A DNA stretch of 64,000 nucleotides, taken from Lolium rigidum (lineage: Eukaryota; Streptophyta; Magnoliopsida; Poales; Poaceae). Positions 21,301 through 33,000 of the stretch are shown piece after piece. The stretch's first letter is position 1. Every line of letters starts with the position of its first letter. The stretch lies in assembly GCF_022539505.1 (NCBI RefSeq), contig NC_061514.1, forward strand, positions 217,643,837 to 217,707,836. The letters are read 5' to 3'. The notes beneath the pieces were generated by a model. The model did no database searches. It worked only from the letters and a program-made list of their open reading frames with translations, and was not told the origin of the DNA. A program made the position numbers and the translations under genes.

Positions 21301-21587
21301 TTCCCATTTTTGCCAAATGCCTCTTGGAGAAACGACTTGATGCTTCGTATTTGTTTGAGCGCCTCTTGTTCGCCGATCACCAAATGGGCATCCACAAGCT
21401 TTCCCTTCGCAAGTTGTTTTTCCACAAGTTCTTCTTCGACCGCGACTTTGTCCTTCCCACCCTACATGGGAGAACCGTCATGGCCTACATCATCGTTGAG
21501 GAGGAACAAGAGTCGAGGACGACTCTTCCCCAAGGGGGGGGAGATGATGCGGGGTGGCCTTCGGACACCTCCACCTCAAGACCGTAA
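18399..21587 (+). CDS. Element B Gag-like ORF fused to a catalytically dead pol relic
   Basis: 1062 codons starting at ATG (MYSDEEDTEEYTKHF). The N-terminus is acidic; residues about 95-280 are His/Arg/Ser-rich low complexity. Two CCHC knuckles follow, CYKCKQQGHPPREC (299-312) and CEVCKAKGHMAWQC (317-330), so RNA binding is likely. A long acidic region comes next. From about 20690 the protein aligns in order with element A: the RT linker, RT with A's YFDD replaced by CLDI near 20908-20919, a jump over RNase H, the start of the integrase zinc region, then a jump to the C-terminal [17 protein letters not shown] that crosses the polypurine tract. No catalytic residue of RT, RNase H or integrase survives, yet there is no stop. 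It ends 43 bases inside the 3' LTR. Confidence 0.85.
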   Translation: MYSDEEDTEEYTKHFEEDTSSSTADVEEHVELDTDYGSTSIIDMDDMVEHHFEDDFDELYINNGSSSMDDMVEQRHAYDIDTMAEPHLVTYLANGATYEDRGPPRWHNHRDHQEHPHHERPRHTSPSSTRRHHESAYAHDHLRRVHHMEHQERPQHDRHRHSSPSSTRRHKHYAKPHEPSSRHVKDRHRHTPSHDRRRPPPSHGSHRHMSPRDHRRHKPPHERHRPTSSTDLRRHHSSHGDEARRRDPRHEDDKHHHSVSTTPRMASAHRAYLPHEATSTSCATTTMASSSSYAYGLRCYKCKQQGHPPRECPNLLCEVCKAKGHMAWQCTSTSTDMLHFDELQAQATKNPTAPTLQDEDLQGQRKDDVDPSLALHDTTAPPMEDDLGGDGVEMVEHGNFPSTKEAHGDEKVDPTPICLIDELVPSPCEHESHLAHLTESDSELSDFHPICEFECFRLEDMSDTQSELREVDDRSMEDIAFANTLTSPSFVSSYVALGSTEDEFPIMETMYTVHEDDDISPCLLQDGHVDHMDPPTSTTPTSNESSYKGNNIGVDDAMIPLVDMMTYECMHDLDDTFATSHATFIFPCDTLLDNIVDHVEVNACDTMTMPCYESFTFSPFACHNDHACVVTPLMNTSSSHRVVDNNDNIFRMLCPKCLHHSMILASKIVNNCSFLCLVCKNAYFIVHEMAPIAFSLFDDHELPHAMNAPSCHLHHRRAFHTILIDTNGDVHKTWNIMMDDVFLYHAHTLFVLSIVCIGTRMTTSTATEHELTKRAIESYPIKDLTRGNHTKGYVPTSLRPRVFPTCLVEFPVWSNSSSTLLPLMQHILTHLVGTMVVVCLDIIIIHSENLKDHVIHVRDTLCILCHMSHKKLLFFGFLISSLAIAMDSFTLEDIHTRLKPTILSQVRSLHRFAIAHNNFAPNFAADTCLLFVPLVWDNATTHIFDTLQLLHAQIFALPNFGYIHTLLVPIFAKCLLEKRLDASYLFERLLFADHQMGIHKLSLRKLFFHKFFFDRDFVLPTLHGRTVMAYIIVEEEQESRTTLPQGGGDDAGWPSDTSTSRP
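21532..21544 (+). other. Polypurine tract of element B
   Basis: AAGGGGGGGGAGA, eight Gs at 21534-21541, immediately before the 3' LTR at 21545 and inside the coding frame. Confidence 0.85.
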
Positions 21588-22564
21588 AGTGAAGCCCCGC
21601 CTATCGTCGACGCTACACCATGGCCAAGGAGTCCCCCAAGTGGACCAACAACACAAACCCCCGCCATATATGTCAAGGTGAACCCTTTCCACTCTATGGT
21701 CGACCTCAACACCAACTTGAATGGTATGCTACCTCATGCCTATCATCATTGTGTCTATAGGTGCCGACATCGACAAGGACCAAGAGAGAAGGAACTCCCA
21801 TGGTGCAAGGAAGAGGAGAAGAAGGAAGAGGAAGAAGAGGCGGGAGGAAGAGGCCCAGCCTGGCCGGTCCAGGACCCGGTCAGACCGGACCCACAACCGG
21901 ACCGTCCGGTCCCTAGCCCGGTCAACCGGGCGCCCAACCGGGCGCAGCTCCCTCGTACGGGCGAAGACCGGAAACCTCGCGGTTTCCGGTTTGCGCCGGT
22001 CGGCCGGACCCATGACCGGACAGCCCGGTCACGAGCCCGGTCTGACCGGATCCCAAACAGGATTGCACGGGTTCGACTCGACCGGGACGGCCCGAGTCGG
22101 TCCACCACTTACCTGTTCGACCCAAGCTGCCTTGTATGCCTATATAAGCCCCTAGGTCACCCCCTTAGCTCCTTAGACTTGTTTTGAACTCAAACCCTAA
22201 CTTTGAGCTTAGTCTCCCTTGGGTATCATCCCTCTGTAATCAAGGCACCTTGGTTGTTGACTTAGATCTTGTTGAAGGAGATTCTAGTACTTGTTACTCT
22301 CTCTCCTTCCCCAAGCTCTTCCTCTCCAATCCCAATCTCTCTCCGGGAATTCTACCGCGTGTCTCTTCCACGGAGATTCTATTGGCGTGGTCCATCGAGC
22401 CACGGAGGTAAGCATCGGGTGTATCGGGTTGGTGTGCGTGCGTGAGTCTCGGAGTTCCTCGTGCCCGTCGTGTTCTTCGTGTTCCTCGCGTTTTCCCATC
22501 TCCCCCTTTGGTTTCGACGTCAATCCGCAAGATCGGGCCACACACGGGGTCTTAGACCTCATCA
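21545..22564 (+). repeat. 3' LTR of element B
   Basis: 1020 bp, TG...CA, TATATAA at 22141-22147. Followed by the target copy CGTCA. A substitution near 21586 makes the TAA that ends the ORF; the 5' LTR has TCA at the same place. Confidence 0.93.
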
Positions 22565-25500
22565 CGTCACCAACTCCTTCTTCATCTGTCGAAGTCCTCC
22601 AGGTCTGGCCAAGTAAATAGCCAGGGACAAAGCCGTGAGTACATTTGAATTGTACTCGCAAACCATCAAGAGGGTGATAACAATTCTAACTAAAGAAGAC
22701 AAGAGAGGAAGAATAGTTTCTCTGGTGGATATAGCATGTGAAAGAGAATCAGTTTCTCTTGTGGATATAGCATCCCACATCACAGTTGAAGGGGACATTA
22801 AGAGGGTGATAAGACATTTCTACGACCTCTCTATATCTTTGTTGAAGAAGATACTTCAAAAGATACCCTATGACATCTCTATATCTTTGTTGAAGATGAT
22901 ACTTCAAGAGTTCTACCACATAAAACACTAGGATGGGGCAACCCAATTTTACTTATCCTTCCCGACCATCTCCATATGGTCAACACATCCTTTCTCGTAC
23001 CCTTCCGGTACTTCAAACAAGTTCTTTCCTTTCCTTTGTCAAACAATTTTGTAAAACAAAACTCATCAGGCTAAGCAACAACCATTCCAACCGTCCATGA
23101 CCGCGGACGCGGCTATTCGAATAGATTTTACTCTGCAGAGTTTCAACACTTTCCCCACAAGATCCGCGAGTCTATCATGTGGGCATCATCCCTGCATATC
23201 AACTATGCCATGACAGAAACTCGGACATAGCCTTTCGCCTATTCGTCTTAACACGGGATCCTACCCTATGGAGTATGTACCTCCCGGCACCGTGGCAGCT
23301 CACCTCACTTTGAGCGTGGCTCCACCGCCAAGCCGAGGAGACCCATAGTGTCTTCCGGACGGGTCAGCCCCGAAGGCCTCCCGTTATACTATTGTCTCCA
23401 CCAACGACAATCCGGATTCAGGGGTAACCTTACCCTTATATAGTTGTGCGGTGTCCCATGTTAAGAAGAACAAACTACGAGCAAAGCCCCGTCCCACCCC
23501 AGGGTAATGTGGTCGCGCGGGTTAATTGTCACGGGTGAATACTTAGGCGCCAAAGTTTTCGAAAACAATATTTTCTTTTCAACCATCTTTGCCAAGATCC
23601 TTTCCTTTCATAAACACACGCTTGGGTAAGTCCAATCACCCAAGGTTCTCAAAAATTCTTTTCAACAAGGTATTTTTTCAAGGGGTTCCCAACCTATAAT
23701 TTCATGTAAGAACTAAGAGACAACAATGGCATGATGCTAGCCATCATACCATTTAGGAGGTGATAAATGAGGTGTCAAGGGGATCATACATACTTAGGAT
23801 AAGCATGCGTAGGGACAACATAAGTAGTATGATTACACAAGGGTCATGATGTTAATCATCATACGACTAAGAAGATGATAATATATGTGGTCAAGGGGGC
23901 ATACATGCTTAGGGTGAGCATGCATAACATCAACAAGGGGTTCAACATACTTGGGAACAAGTATGCATAGAAGAGGACCAATCATAACACAAGATACAAG
24001 GAACCAAGCATAGAATGGAACAATGAACACAACAAAGAGGATAATTAGCAAGAGATCAAAAGATGGCTTGCCTTGGTTTGCTTATTTGTCCCTGGACTTC
24101 TTCAACCCCGTCAAATAAGAATTCCAACACTATAAATAAGATCCTCGTCCGAACCGCTTCTTCTTCTTCCCGGAATTGTTCGCATCTATCGCCGGAAAAT
24201 ATAAAAGGGACACAATCAACACATTGCACTAATAAAAAAAACATGCAACAATCGGAAACTAACCACTCAACTAAGGGCTATCATCTTAAGGATTTATAGT
24301 TATTTCAAAACAATTTTATAAAAGGAAACCCATTTATTTCACTTGATAAAAGCATGAAAGCTTCACAGATGAGCAATTGCCTCTATAGTTATCACCAAGG
24401 CATGAATTAAACATCCCCTGGTATATAACACCACAAAGAAGACAAGTGCATTTGTTAGGCATCGAAAGCATTCATATTTTATTTTTAAACATTTTTGGAA
24501 AAGTAGGAAATCATTTTCCTAGTTTATTTGGCTAATAGACACTATACAAAATAGGAGGTAAACTTAAGCAAAACAATAGGTCCAAGGTTAAGTTGCAGAG
24601 GTTTTGTTTTGCAAGAATTAAATATAGGTTGACTATTTTTAAAATAAAAAGAGTTGGCCAAAGATTTTAAATAAACAAAAAGTTTTGGTACAACATTTCA
24701 TGTGACACACACATAACACAAACATTAACAAATATGCATGAACAGAGACTAAAAATATTTTTCCTACATGGCCAGTACTAAAACAAGACTAACACAATTG
24801 GATTCACCCAAAAATATTAATCCTACAATTTTATGAATTTGTTAGAGTCTTCAGAACACATAGAACAAGTTTAATTTACCAAAAATCGTACAAAAATCCT
24901 AGAAATATGGGACCAGTGTCATTGGAAAGCTAATGAAAATTCTGATTCAACGCAATTGGTTTCATCCAATTTGTTTTTGTAGATCTGGAGATATATGTAA
25001 TTTAGTGCCACTGGTTTTTGAGACAAAACAGAAATTTTCAAATTTTGAAAATGAGCGGGAAGGGTCTGGGCCGTGCGGAAAAGAAATTGGGCCGGCCCAG
25101 GGGGGGTGTTTCCAGGTGGCGGTGAAGAAATAAAAATAAAGAAGAGAAAAAGGGGAGGGCCCAGGCGGGGCCCAGCTGCATGGGCTACGTGGCCGAGTGG
25201 CCCATGCACGCACGATCGGGACGTCGTCGTCCTCTTGACCAGGCACGCTCGGAAGAAAACGAAGACGACGGGCAGGCGCTCCAGGGGCTTACCGGCGGCG
25301 GCCGTGGGCGGGGTCTGGGCGATGGCGGGCTCCCGACGAGGCAGAGGCGAATCGACGCAGCCCAGGTGCGCATCCAAGGGCGCGTCCAGGGTAGCTCGTC
25401 CTGGCGGCGGCGTCCTCTCAGCTCCCGACGGGCGGACTTGGCGGCGGCGAGCTCGGGCTGACCTGGGGAAGACGGAGGCGCGCGTTAGGTTGTGCAGAGA

Positions 25501-27778
25501 GTGGTGAGCAGAACGAGGTGGAAGGGAAGGAAGAGGGAGGCCGGGCTAGCGCGTTCTTCTTCCGCCATCTCGCGGTGACCACGGGCAGCGGTGGCCACGC
25601 CGGCGTGCATCGGCTATGGGGGCGCCCTGCAGTGCTCAGCGGGGCCCTGGGAGGTAGAGAGAAGGGGTGTGGAGTGCAGAGGAGAGGGTGCAGGGGCGGG
25701 GCTTCTTATAGCCGAGCGGGCGGGGTGTGGGCGGTGGCTATGGCCAATGAGTGGGAGAGCGCGCGGCAGCGGCCAATGGAGTTGTTCCTGGCGACGTCGG
25801 GGCGGTGCGGGAGGGTAACGTAGGCAGGGTAGTCGTCAGCAGAGGGAGGGGTAGGCGCGGGAAAGAGGAGGGTCGAGCGGGGAGTGGTGTTTGGCATGAT
25901 CGTGCCGTGCCTCCGTTCGTGCGAGGGTTCGGTGGCTGTCCTCTTTGGGCCTGGTGGCCTGGTCGTTTTTGAGAGGGAGGGAGAGCCCAGGCTAGGGTTT
26001 TGGTGGGTTGGGGTCGGGCCAGGAGGTAGTGCACCGGCTGATGCCAAGAAGAATCATGGCCCGGCCACTCTTTGTATTGCCAACATGGCATGCACCTTTT
26101 TCAAAGAAGAAAGCAGGGGTTTAAGTGGTGCTAATGTTGATTAAAGCAAGGGTGGTTTTGATGTTTATTGATAAATGAGAGAGGTGTATTAGGTGGGGAG
26201 AATTGGATATGAAGGGGGGGGATGACAAAAATGATTTTAGGTGGAAAGCATGTCATCTTTCAAAAAAAAAATTGGGACATTATATAATCATTTCAAAAGA
26301 TCAAATGATCACATACTTGACCAAGAATATGTGTATGAGGGGGTACCGTGTGATGAATCAGAGTGGTGCATTAGGTGCCTAAGGGTGGTTCTTCAAATAT
26401 GAGGTCAATTGGGAGTGGTTTGAATCCCTTCACAAGTCTATGGCAAAGTTTGAATGAAAAACATTAGAATAGACTTTGAAGATTTAGGGAGTAGCAAGGT
26501 AGTATTTTGACTCAAAAGTAGTAAAGTTACAAGTGCAACTATGGAAGGTTGATCTTTTCAAAGTTTGATAAATAAACAAGAGAGAAGGAAGAAATGGTAT
26601 AAATACCATAAACAAGCCTTTATTTAATAGGAGGGGAAAGGAGAAAATAATGATATAGAAATCATTACTTAGCAGAAATGAGATGATAAACAAAATCCAT
26701 TTCTTCATTTCCTTGTTTTATTTGAAGAAAATATTTGAAGAGTTTTAATAAAACTAGAAGTGGCTTTGTGGTTAAAAACTAGGGAAGAAAACAATGGCGT
26801 TTTGGGAAAATTTTACTAAAAGAAGTAAGAATAAATATTGGGAGATATGATCTCAAGGGTATTTGATTACTACATTATGTAGCAATCATTCACACACTTG
26901 CTTTTGTGGACATTAAACGTGGATTAAGGAAAAACAAGAGGTAAAAGAGGAAAAAGTGATCTAGTGCTGAAATAGTGGATAGGGTACAAGATCAAGTGAA
27001 TATAAGATATGTAAAGGTAGGATGGGACATGCAAGACGTGGAAGTTGTAGAGGGTGTTGCATAGATGAGATCCATGCATTGAGGTCACCAATAACAATTG
27101 CGGGTGCTTAGAGATCAACTGCCAAAATTGGAATCTTATAAGCCTGCCAAAACAGATTGTTGACTTGGCTTCAAAACCAACATGGATAAGTGGGTATATG
27201 AGTGATCTGGTCTAAGGCAAAGACATGGTTGGGTAGTTCTCATGACAAGGTAGGTCTAGGACCAAGTGCATTGCCTCAGATGGAAAGAGTTAGCTTAATC
27301 CAGGGGCTCCAAAAGTGAATATGATAACAGTATTAGGACTTGGCCAAATTTGTGATGTCAAAGGGGTTTTGACTAGGGTAAGAGAGAAGGATGTAGTCGG
27401 GGGTAGATGATCCCAAGTTTTGAATCAAGGATGGGTTGAGTTAGATTATAACTCAAAGAGAAATTTTAAATAGGCACACTCAAGTTGCCAAAAAGGAGAA
27501 GGGTTTGATGTAGTAACAATTTTTCCTAAGCCACACATGTGTTTTATTATGTGAGTTGCTAGATTGTTTTATCGCTAGAGGTGTTGTTCTTTGGGGTAGC
27601 TCAAGACAAAAATCAGCAAGCAGAATAAGACAATTCATCTACCAGCGAATCAAAGCAATACATTATATCAAACAGATCAAGGCAATTCATCTTAGTTAGT
27701 CCTTAGAAAAAGTTTTTGTTCCCCCTAATTTTTGCATTCTGGACAACTATACAAGGTTGCAAAAGTTGGGGTGTGACA
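22565..27778 (-). repeat. Element C LTR1, main part
   Basis: Starts with the repeated target CGTCA and ends GGTGTGACA at 27778. Positions 23735-23960 hold diverged direct repeats around TTAGG-TGAGCATGC words. Positions 24960-25650 are a GC-rich block holding the minus-strand promoter region. Short frames in this LTR (for example minus 24919-25377) shift between copies because of G-run length changes, so I regard them as non-coding. There are no other genes in this 5.2 kb. Confidence 0.9.
25705..25710 (-). promoter_or_regulatory. TATA box of the element C LTR (minus strand)
   Basis: On the minus strand the context is GGCTATAAGAAGCC, in a GC-rich promoter with two CCAAT-bearing repeats (GGCCAATGAG and GGCCAATGGA) upstream. 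The matching sites are 35666-35671 in LTR2 and 50254-50259 in LTR3. Transcription would start about 30 bp to the left. Confidence 0.55.
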
Positions 27779-30012
27779 GATCTTCCACCCTTAAAATAAT
27801 CTCGTCCCGAGATTACTAAGCGTAGGACTAGGGAGGTTGTATAGGTCGACTTAAGTTAGACTCCATCTTCCTGTAGACGTGTAATTGTCGCCACGATCAT
27901 AACTTCAGCTTCCGAGAGACATGGTTAAATTCTTCCGCGGGCAAGCTTCGTGAAGAGGTTGACTTCTCCAAGCAGGTGTTACATATGTAGCTTCTTAATG
28001 ATCCTAGCGGGTTTTCATGATTCTAGGAGAGTTAGCGCACTCCAACGGTGCTTTAGCACGGTTGATAACTTTTTAGAGTTAGCTTTAAATTTTAGTGGAA
28101 GACGAAGTCTTCCACCCTTAAAATTGTTCACCGGGGGGGGTCTTGAAAACTCTAAGCTTCGGCCACGCGAGTCTTGTCGGTGCTTTAGAAGAAGTGATCT
28201 TTCTCTCGTCTTGAGTTGAAGCATCTTCAGGGAGCGAGGTGCAATCCACAGCTTCAAGGGGAGTTAGTTTATCCCAAGTTCCCAACGGTGTTTTTAGAAA
28301 GGTTTAAAATTTTAGGGTTAGCATCAATTTTTAGTGGAAGAAGAAGTCTTCCACCCTTAAGATTTTTCGTCGGGGGTTTTCAGAGAAACTCTGAGCTTCT
28401 GCCTTGTGGCTCTGTCTGGGGATTCTAAAGAAGTCGTCGATCTTCCATTTTCAGTTGAAGGATCTTCATGGGCGATGTGTAGTTCACGACTTCAAGAGGC
28501 ACTCACGGTGTTTACTAGACCATATAACGCGCGGTAAGTTCGTAAGTCGATGAAGCACCTGGTTGTTGTCCATATGAAGCAGTAACAAAGGTCGTCGAAG
28601 GCAAACCTTCAGCATGAGGGTTGGTGCTGACTTATACCAGTTAAGAAGTGAGCGGGTAAACTACACCTAATCTTGAGTCTTGAGGTATCTTCTGGAGCTT
28701 CACTTGATGAGGACCAGATGAAACATGTGATGTAGCTTGTCTTTGACACTATTGTTCTCTCAGCTTGTTAGACGGTGTGTTAGACGGTGGTTTCAAGAAG
28801 ATATACTCGAGGTTAGCGCGATTATATTCCAATGTTAGACCAAGTTAATATGTCTTCTCGCAGAGGTGCAGTCACTCTTGAAGGTAGGGGCTTCTGCTTT
28901 CTTGGCGTAGTAGGGATGTTCCAGCTGATCTTGAAGGTAGTCAGCGTAGATAGGGGTTTGGGTTAGCTTTTCTGATGGTTGAACACCAACTGTTAAGGGG
29001 GTTAGAGTTAGAGCCTTTCGTTAACTTATCCAATAACTAGCAGTTAGCATTCAAACGGTGAGGTAGAAGAGGGTGAAAACATCTTAGGGAGGCTTCCTAC
29101 GCTAGGTTATCACACCGAAGGTGTTTTTCAGACCTAAAGACCAAGACAGTCATACACCCAACAAACAGATAAAAACACTCAAAGCGGCACACTGGGGAAC
29201 TACAAGCAATCATCACACCAAACAAGGCACTCTAAGTATCTAAGGATACCTAATACGTTGGGGTAGCTCAATCAAAGTGATTGAGTTTGTCCTATCCATC
29301 CTATAGGTTTGGGGCTGGTCACATATGTTGGCGTCTTCATCTTGTTGACATCGTCTTCAACAAGGATTCTTGGAGCAGTTGGTGGTGAAGCGGCCTGGTG
29401 TTGAGTCGTCGATGTTGAAGTGGAGGCTAAAACTATGTAGTCTTCTTGTTGAACATCCCGGGGACGTGAGGTCTTCAAAGGGGTAGCTGTTGAGGTGCTC
29501 CCGAAGTCGAGAACTTCTCATGGCTGGCCTAAAAATTACTAGTCAAGAACCGATGACTTGATCCCGCACGATCGCGAAATGGTGCGAGTCCACGGAGGAA
29601 CAAGGTCAGCTCCTTGACAAAATTGGCGACAACCAAAGACATGCTCTTCCCTGTCCCTTTATGCGTCATCGCTAAGTTGACATCCAATCTTCAATAGCTG
29701 CAATGGGAGGTACTTGCGTCTTCATGAGGGATTGATTGATTCTTGAGTTCGAGTCTCCGGTCTGAGTTGGGGACATCGGTCCAATATGTAGGTTTGAAGT
29801 GGATGAGACAACAGAGTAAGAATTTTCTAACATTTTAATAAAGCGGGGAGATAAGAATTTAGAAGTTTTGAAGAAACAAGAGGAGTAGAAGCTATGCTTC
29901 TGACTAAAGAAAGAATTTATTTTGTAAGTAGTTTTTCCCAAGTAATTGTTTCCTAACTAACGTCCATGCTAACTAAGGTCTCCTACAGTCAGGATAGCTC
30001 CGATACCAGCTC
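27779..30012 (-). other. Element C internal domain 1, non-coding
   Basis: 2234 bp between LTR1 and LTR2. At the left edge is the minus-strand polypurine tract (plus-strand reading TCTTCCACCCTTAAAAT at 27781-27797). At the right edge is a primer site for initiator tRNA-Met, TGGTATCGGAGCT on the minus strand (29996-30008). No Gag or Pol similarity is visible and the longest frames are under 90 codons. The tract motif recurs at 28108 and 28347, the latter two inside diverged repeats of about 240 bp. Confidence 0.85.
29996..30008 (-). other. Primer binding site, element C internal 1
   Basis: The minus strand reads TGGTATCGGAGCT, eight of ten bases or better against the tRNA-iMet complement, with the LTR beginning 4 bases away. 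The matching site in the second internal domain is 39961-39973. Confidence 0.75.
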
Positions 30013-33000
30013 TATGGGGACCCCGGACTAACTGTCCGAAATACCCTGTTATGTATACAGTTCACGATCCCATGATCAGTGCGCCGTGAACACATAACCG
30101 AACTGATATCAAATTACACCATCCATTACAAAGCGGAATAAGAAAATTACAATAAGGTCTCATGACCAATACTTACATAAAAGCCTCGAATGGCCTAACT
30201 AAACATCAGAGCAGCATCATCACTTCAACAGCGCGGAGCCCAAGTCATCTGCCATAAACCCTACAAGCAACTGACTGGGAAGACGTTCCTAGCTCGCATA
30301 GACGTCACCAACTCCTTCTTCATCTGTCGAAGTCCTCCAGGTCTGGCCAAGTAAATAGCCAGGGACAAAGCCGTGAGTACATTTGAATTGTACTCGCAAA
30401 CCATCAAGAGGGTGATAACAATTCTATTTAAAGAAGACAAGAGAGGAAGAATAGTTTCTCTGGTGGATATAGCATGTTAAAGAGAATCAGTTTCTCTTGT
30501 GGATATAGCATCCCACATCACCGTTGAAGGGGACATTAAGAGGGTGATAAGACATTTCTACGACCTCTCTATATCTTTGTTGAAGACGATACTTCAAAAG
30601 ATACCCTATGACATCTCTATATCTTTGTTGAAGATGATACTTCAAGAGTTCTACCACATAAAACACTAGGATGGGGTAACCCAATTTTACTTATCCTTCC
30701 CGACCATCTCCATATGGTCAACACATCCTTTCCCGTACCCTTCCGGTACTTCAAACAAGTTCTTTCCTTTCCTTTGTCAAACAATTTTGTAAAACAAAAC
30801 TCATCAGGCTAAGCAACAGCCATTCCAACCGTCCATGACCGCGGACGCGGCTATTCGAATAGATTTTACTCGCAGAGTTTGCACACTTTCCCCATAAGAT
30901 CCGCGAGTCTATCATGTGGGCATCATCCCTGCATATCAACTATGCCATGACAGAAACTCGGACATAGCCTTTCGCCTATTCGTCTTAGCACGGGATCCTA
31001 CCCTATGGAGTATGTACCTCCCCGGCACCGTGGCAGCTCACCTCACTTTGAGCGTGGCTCCACCGCCAAGCCAGGAGACCCATAGTGTCTTCCGGACGGG
31101 TCAACCCCGAAGGCCTCCCGTTATACTATTGTCTCCACCAACGATAATCCGGATTCAGGGGTAACCTTACCCTTATATAGTTGTGCGGTGTCCCATGTTA
31201 AGATGAACAAACTACGAGCTAAGCCCCGTCCCACCCCAGGGTAATGTGGTTGCGCGGGTTAATTTTCACGGGTGAATACTTAGGCGCCAAAGTTTTCGAA
31301 AACAATATTTTCTTTTCAACCATCTTTGCCAAGATCCTTTCCTTTCATAAACACACGCTTGGGTAAGTCCAACTCACCCAAGGTTCTCAAAAATTCTTTT
31401 CAACAAGGTATTTTTTTCAAGGGGTTCCCAACCTATAATTTCATGTAAGAACTAAGAGACAACAATGGCATGATGCTAGCCATCATACCATTTAGGAGGT
31501 GATAAATGAGGTGTCAAGGGGATCATACATACTTAGGATAAGCATGCGTAGGGACAACATAAGTAGTACGATTACACAAGGGTCATGATGTTAATCATCA
31601 TACGACTAAGAAGATGATAATATATGTGGTCAAGGGGGCATACATGCTTAGGGTGAGCATGCATAACATCAACAAGGGGTTCAACATACTTGGGAACAAG
31701 TATGCATAGAAGAGGACCAATCATAACACAAGATACAAGGAACCAAGCATAGAATGGAACAATGAACACAACAAAGAGGATAATTAGCAAGAGATCAAAA
31801 GATGGCTTGCCTTGGTTTGCTTATTTGTCCCCGGACTTCTTCAACCCCGTCAAATAAGAATTCCAACACTATAAATAAGATCCTCGTCCGAACCGCTTCT
31901 TCTTCTTCCCCGGAATTGTTCGCATCTATCGCCGGAAAATATAAAAGGGACACAATCAACACATTGCACTAATAAAACAAACATGCAACAATCGGAAACT
32001 AACCACTCAACTAAGGGCTATCATGTTAAGGATTTATAGTTATTTCAAAACAATTTTATAAAAGGAAACCCATTTATTTCACTTGATAAAAGCATGAAAG
32101 CTTCACAGATGAGCAATTGCCTCTATAGTTATCACCAAGGCATGAATTAAACATCCCCTGGTATATAACACCAAAAAGAAGACAAGTGCATTTGTTAGGC
32201 ATCGAAAGCATTCATATTTTATTTTTAAACATTTTTGGAAAAGTAGGAAATCATTTTCCTAGTTTATTTGGCTAATAGACACTATACAAAATAGGAGGTA
32301 AACTTAAGCAAAACAATAGGTCCAAGGTTAAGTTGCAGAGGTTTTGTTTTGCAAGAATTAAATATAGGTTGACTATTTTTAAAATAAAAAGAGTTGGCCA
32401 AAGATTTTAAATAAACAAAAAGTTTTGGTACAACATTTCATGTGACACACACATAACACAAACAGTAACAAATATGCATGAACAGAGACTAAAAATATTT
32501 TTCCTACATGGCCAGTACTAAAACAAGACTAACACAATTGGATTCACCCAAAAATATTAATCCTACAATTTTATGAATTTTTTAGAGTCTTCGATACACA
32601 TAGAACAAGTTTAATTTACCAAAAATCGTACAAAACTCCTAGAAATATGGGACCAAGTGTCATTGGAAAGCTAATGAAAATTCTGATTCAACTTAATTGG
32701 TTTCATCCAATTTGGGTTTGTGGATCTGGAGATATATGTAATTTAGTGCCACTGGTTTTTGAGACAAGACAGAAATTTTCAAATTTTGAAAATGAGCGGG
32801 AAGGGTCTGGGCCGTGCGGAAAAGAAATTGGGCCGGCCCGGGGGGGGGGTGTTTCCAGGTGGCGGTGAAGAAATAAAAATAAAGAAGAGAAAAAGGGGAG
32901 AGGGCCCAGGCGGGGCCCAGCTGCATGGGCTACGTGGCCGAGTGGCCCATGCACGCACGATCGGGACGTCGTCGTCCTCTTGACCAGGCACGCTCGGAAG

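Larger units (their letters stand above)
15979..22564 (+). mobile_element. Element B: non-autonomous CRM-type retrotransposon
   Basis: 6586 bp, flanked by CGTCA at 15974-15978 and 22565-22569. The LTRs (15979-17001 and 21545-22564) start TGATGCGGGGTGG and end CTCATCA like those of element A, and the primer site, leader and polypurine tract also match A. It lacks an intact pol and carries one long Gag-like ORF. The LTR pair differs by roughly one percent, so insertion is fairly recent. The relation to A resembles that of autonomous and non-autonomous centromeric elements of Triticeae (Cereba and Quinta), but I cannot confirm the family. Confidence 0.92.

Noticed and set aside
23833..24051. 72-codon hydrophobic minus-strand ORF repeated identically in three LTR copies (also 31572 and 41538)
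   Set aside because: The identity reflects recent duplication of the LTR, not protein conservation. It lies in diverged direct repeats with no start context.
24919..25377. 152-codon minus-strand ORF in the GC-rich block of element C (also near 32703-33122, 34919-35338 and 42656-43087)
   Set aside because: The frame shifts between copies with G-run length, the composition is Pro/Arg-rich as expected of GC-rich DNA, and the block overlaps the LTR promoter and leader region.
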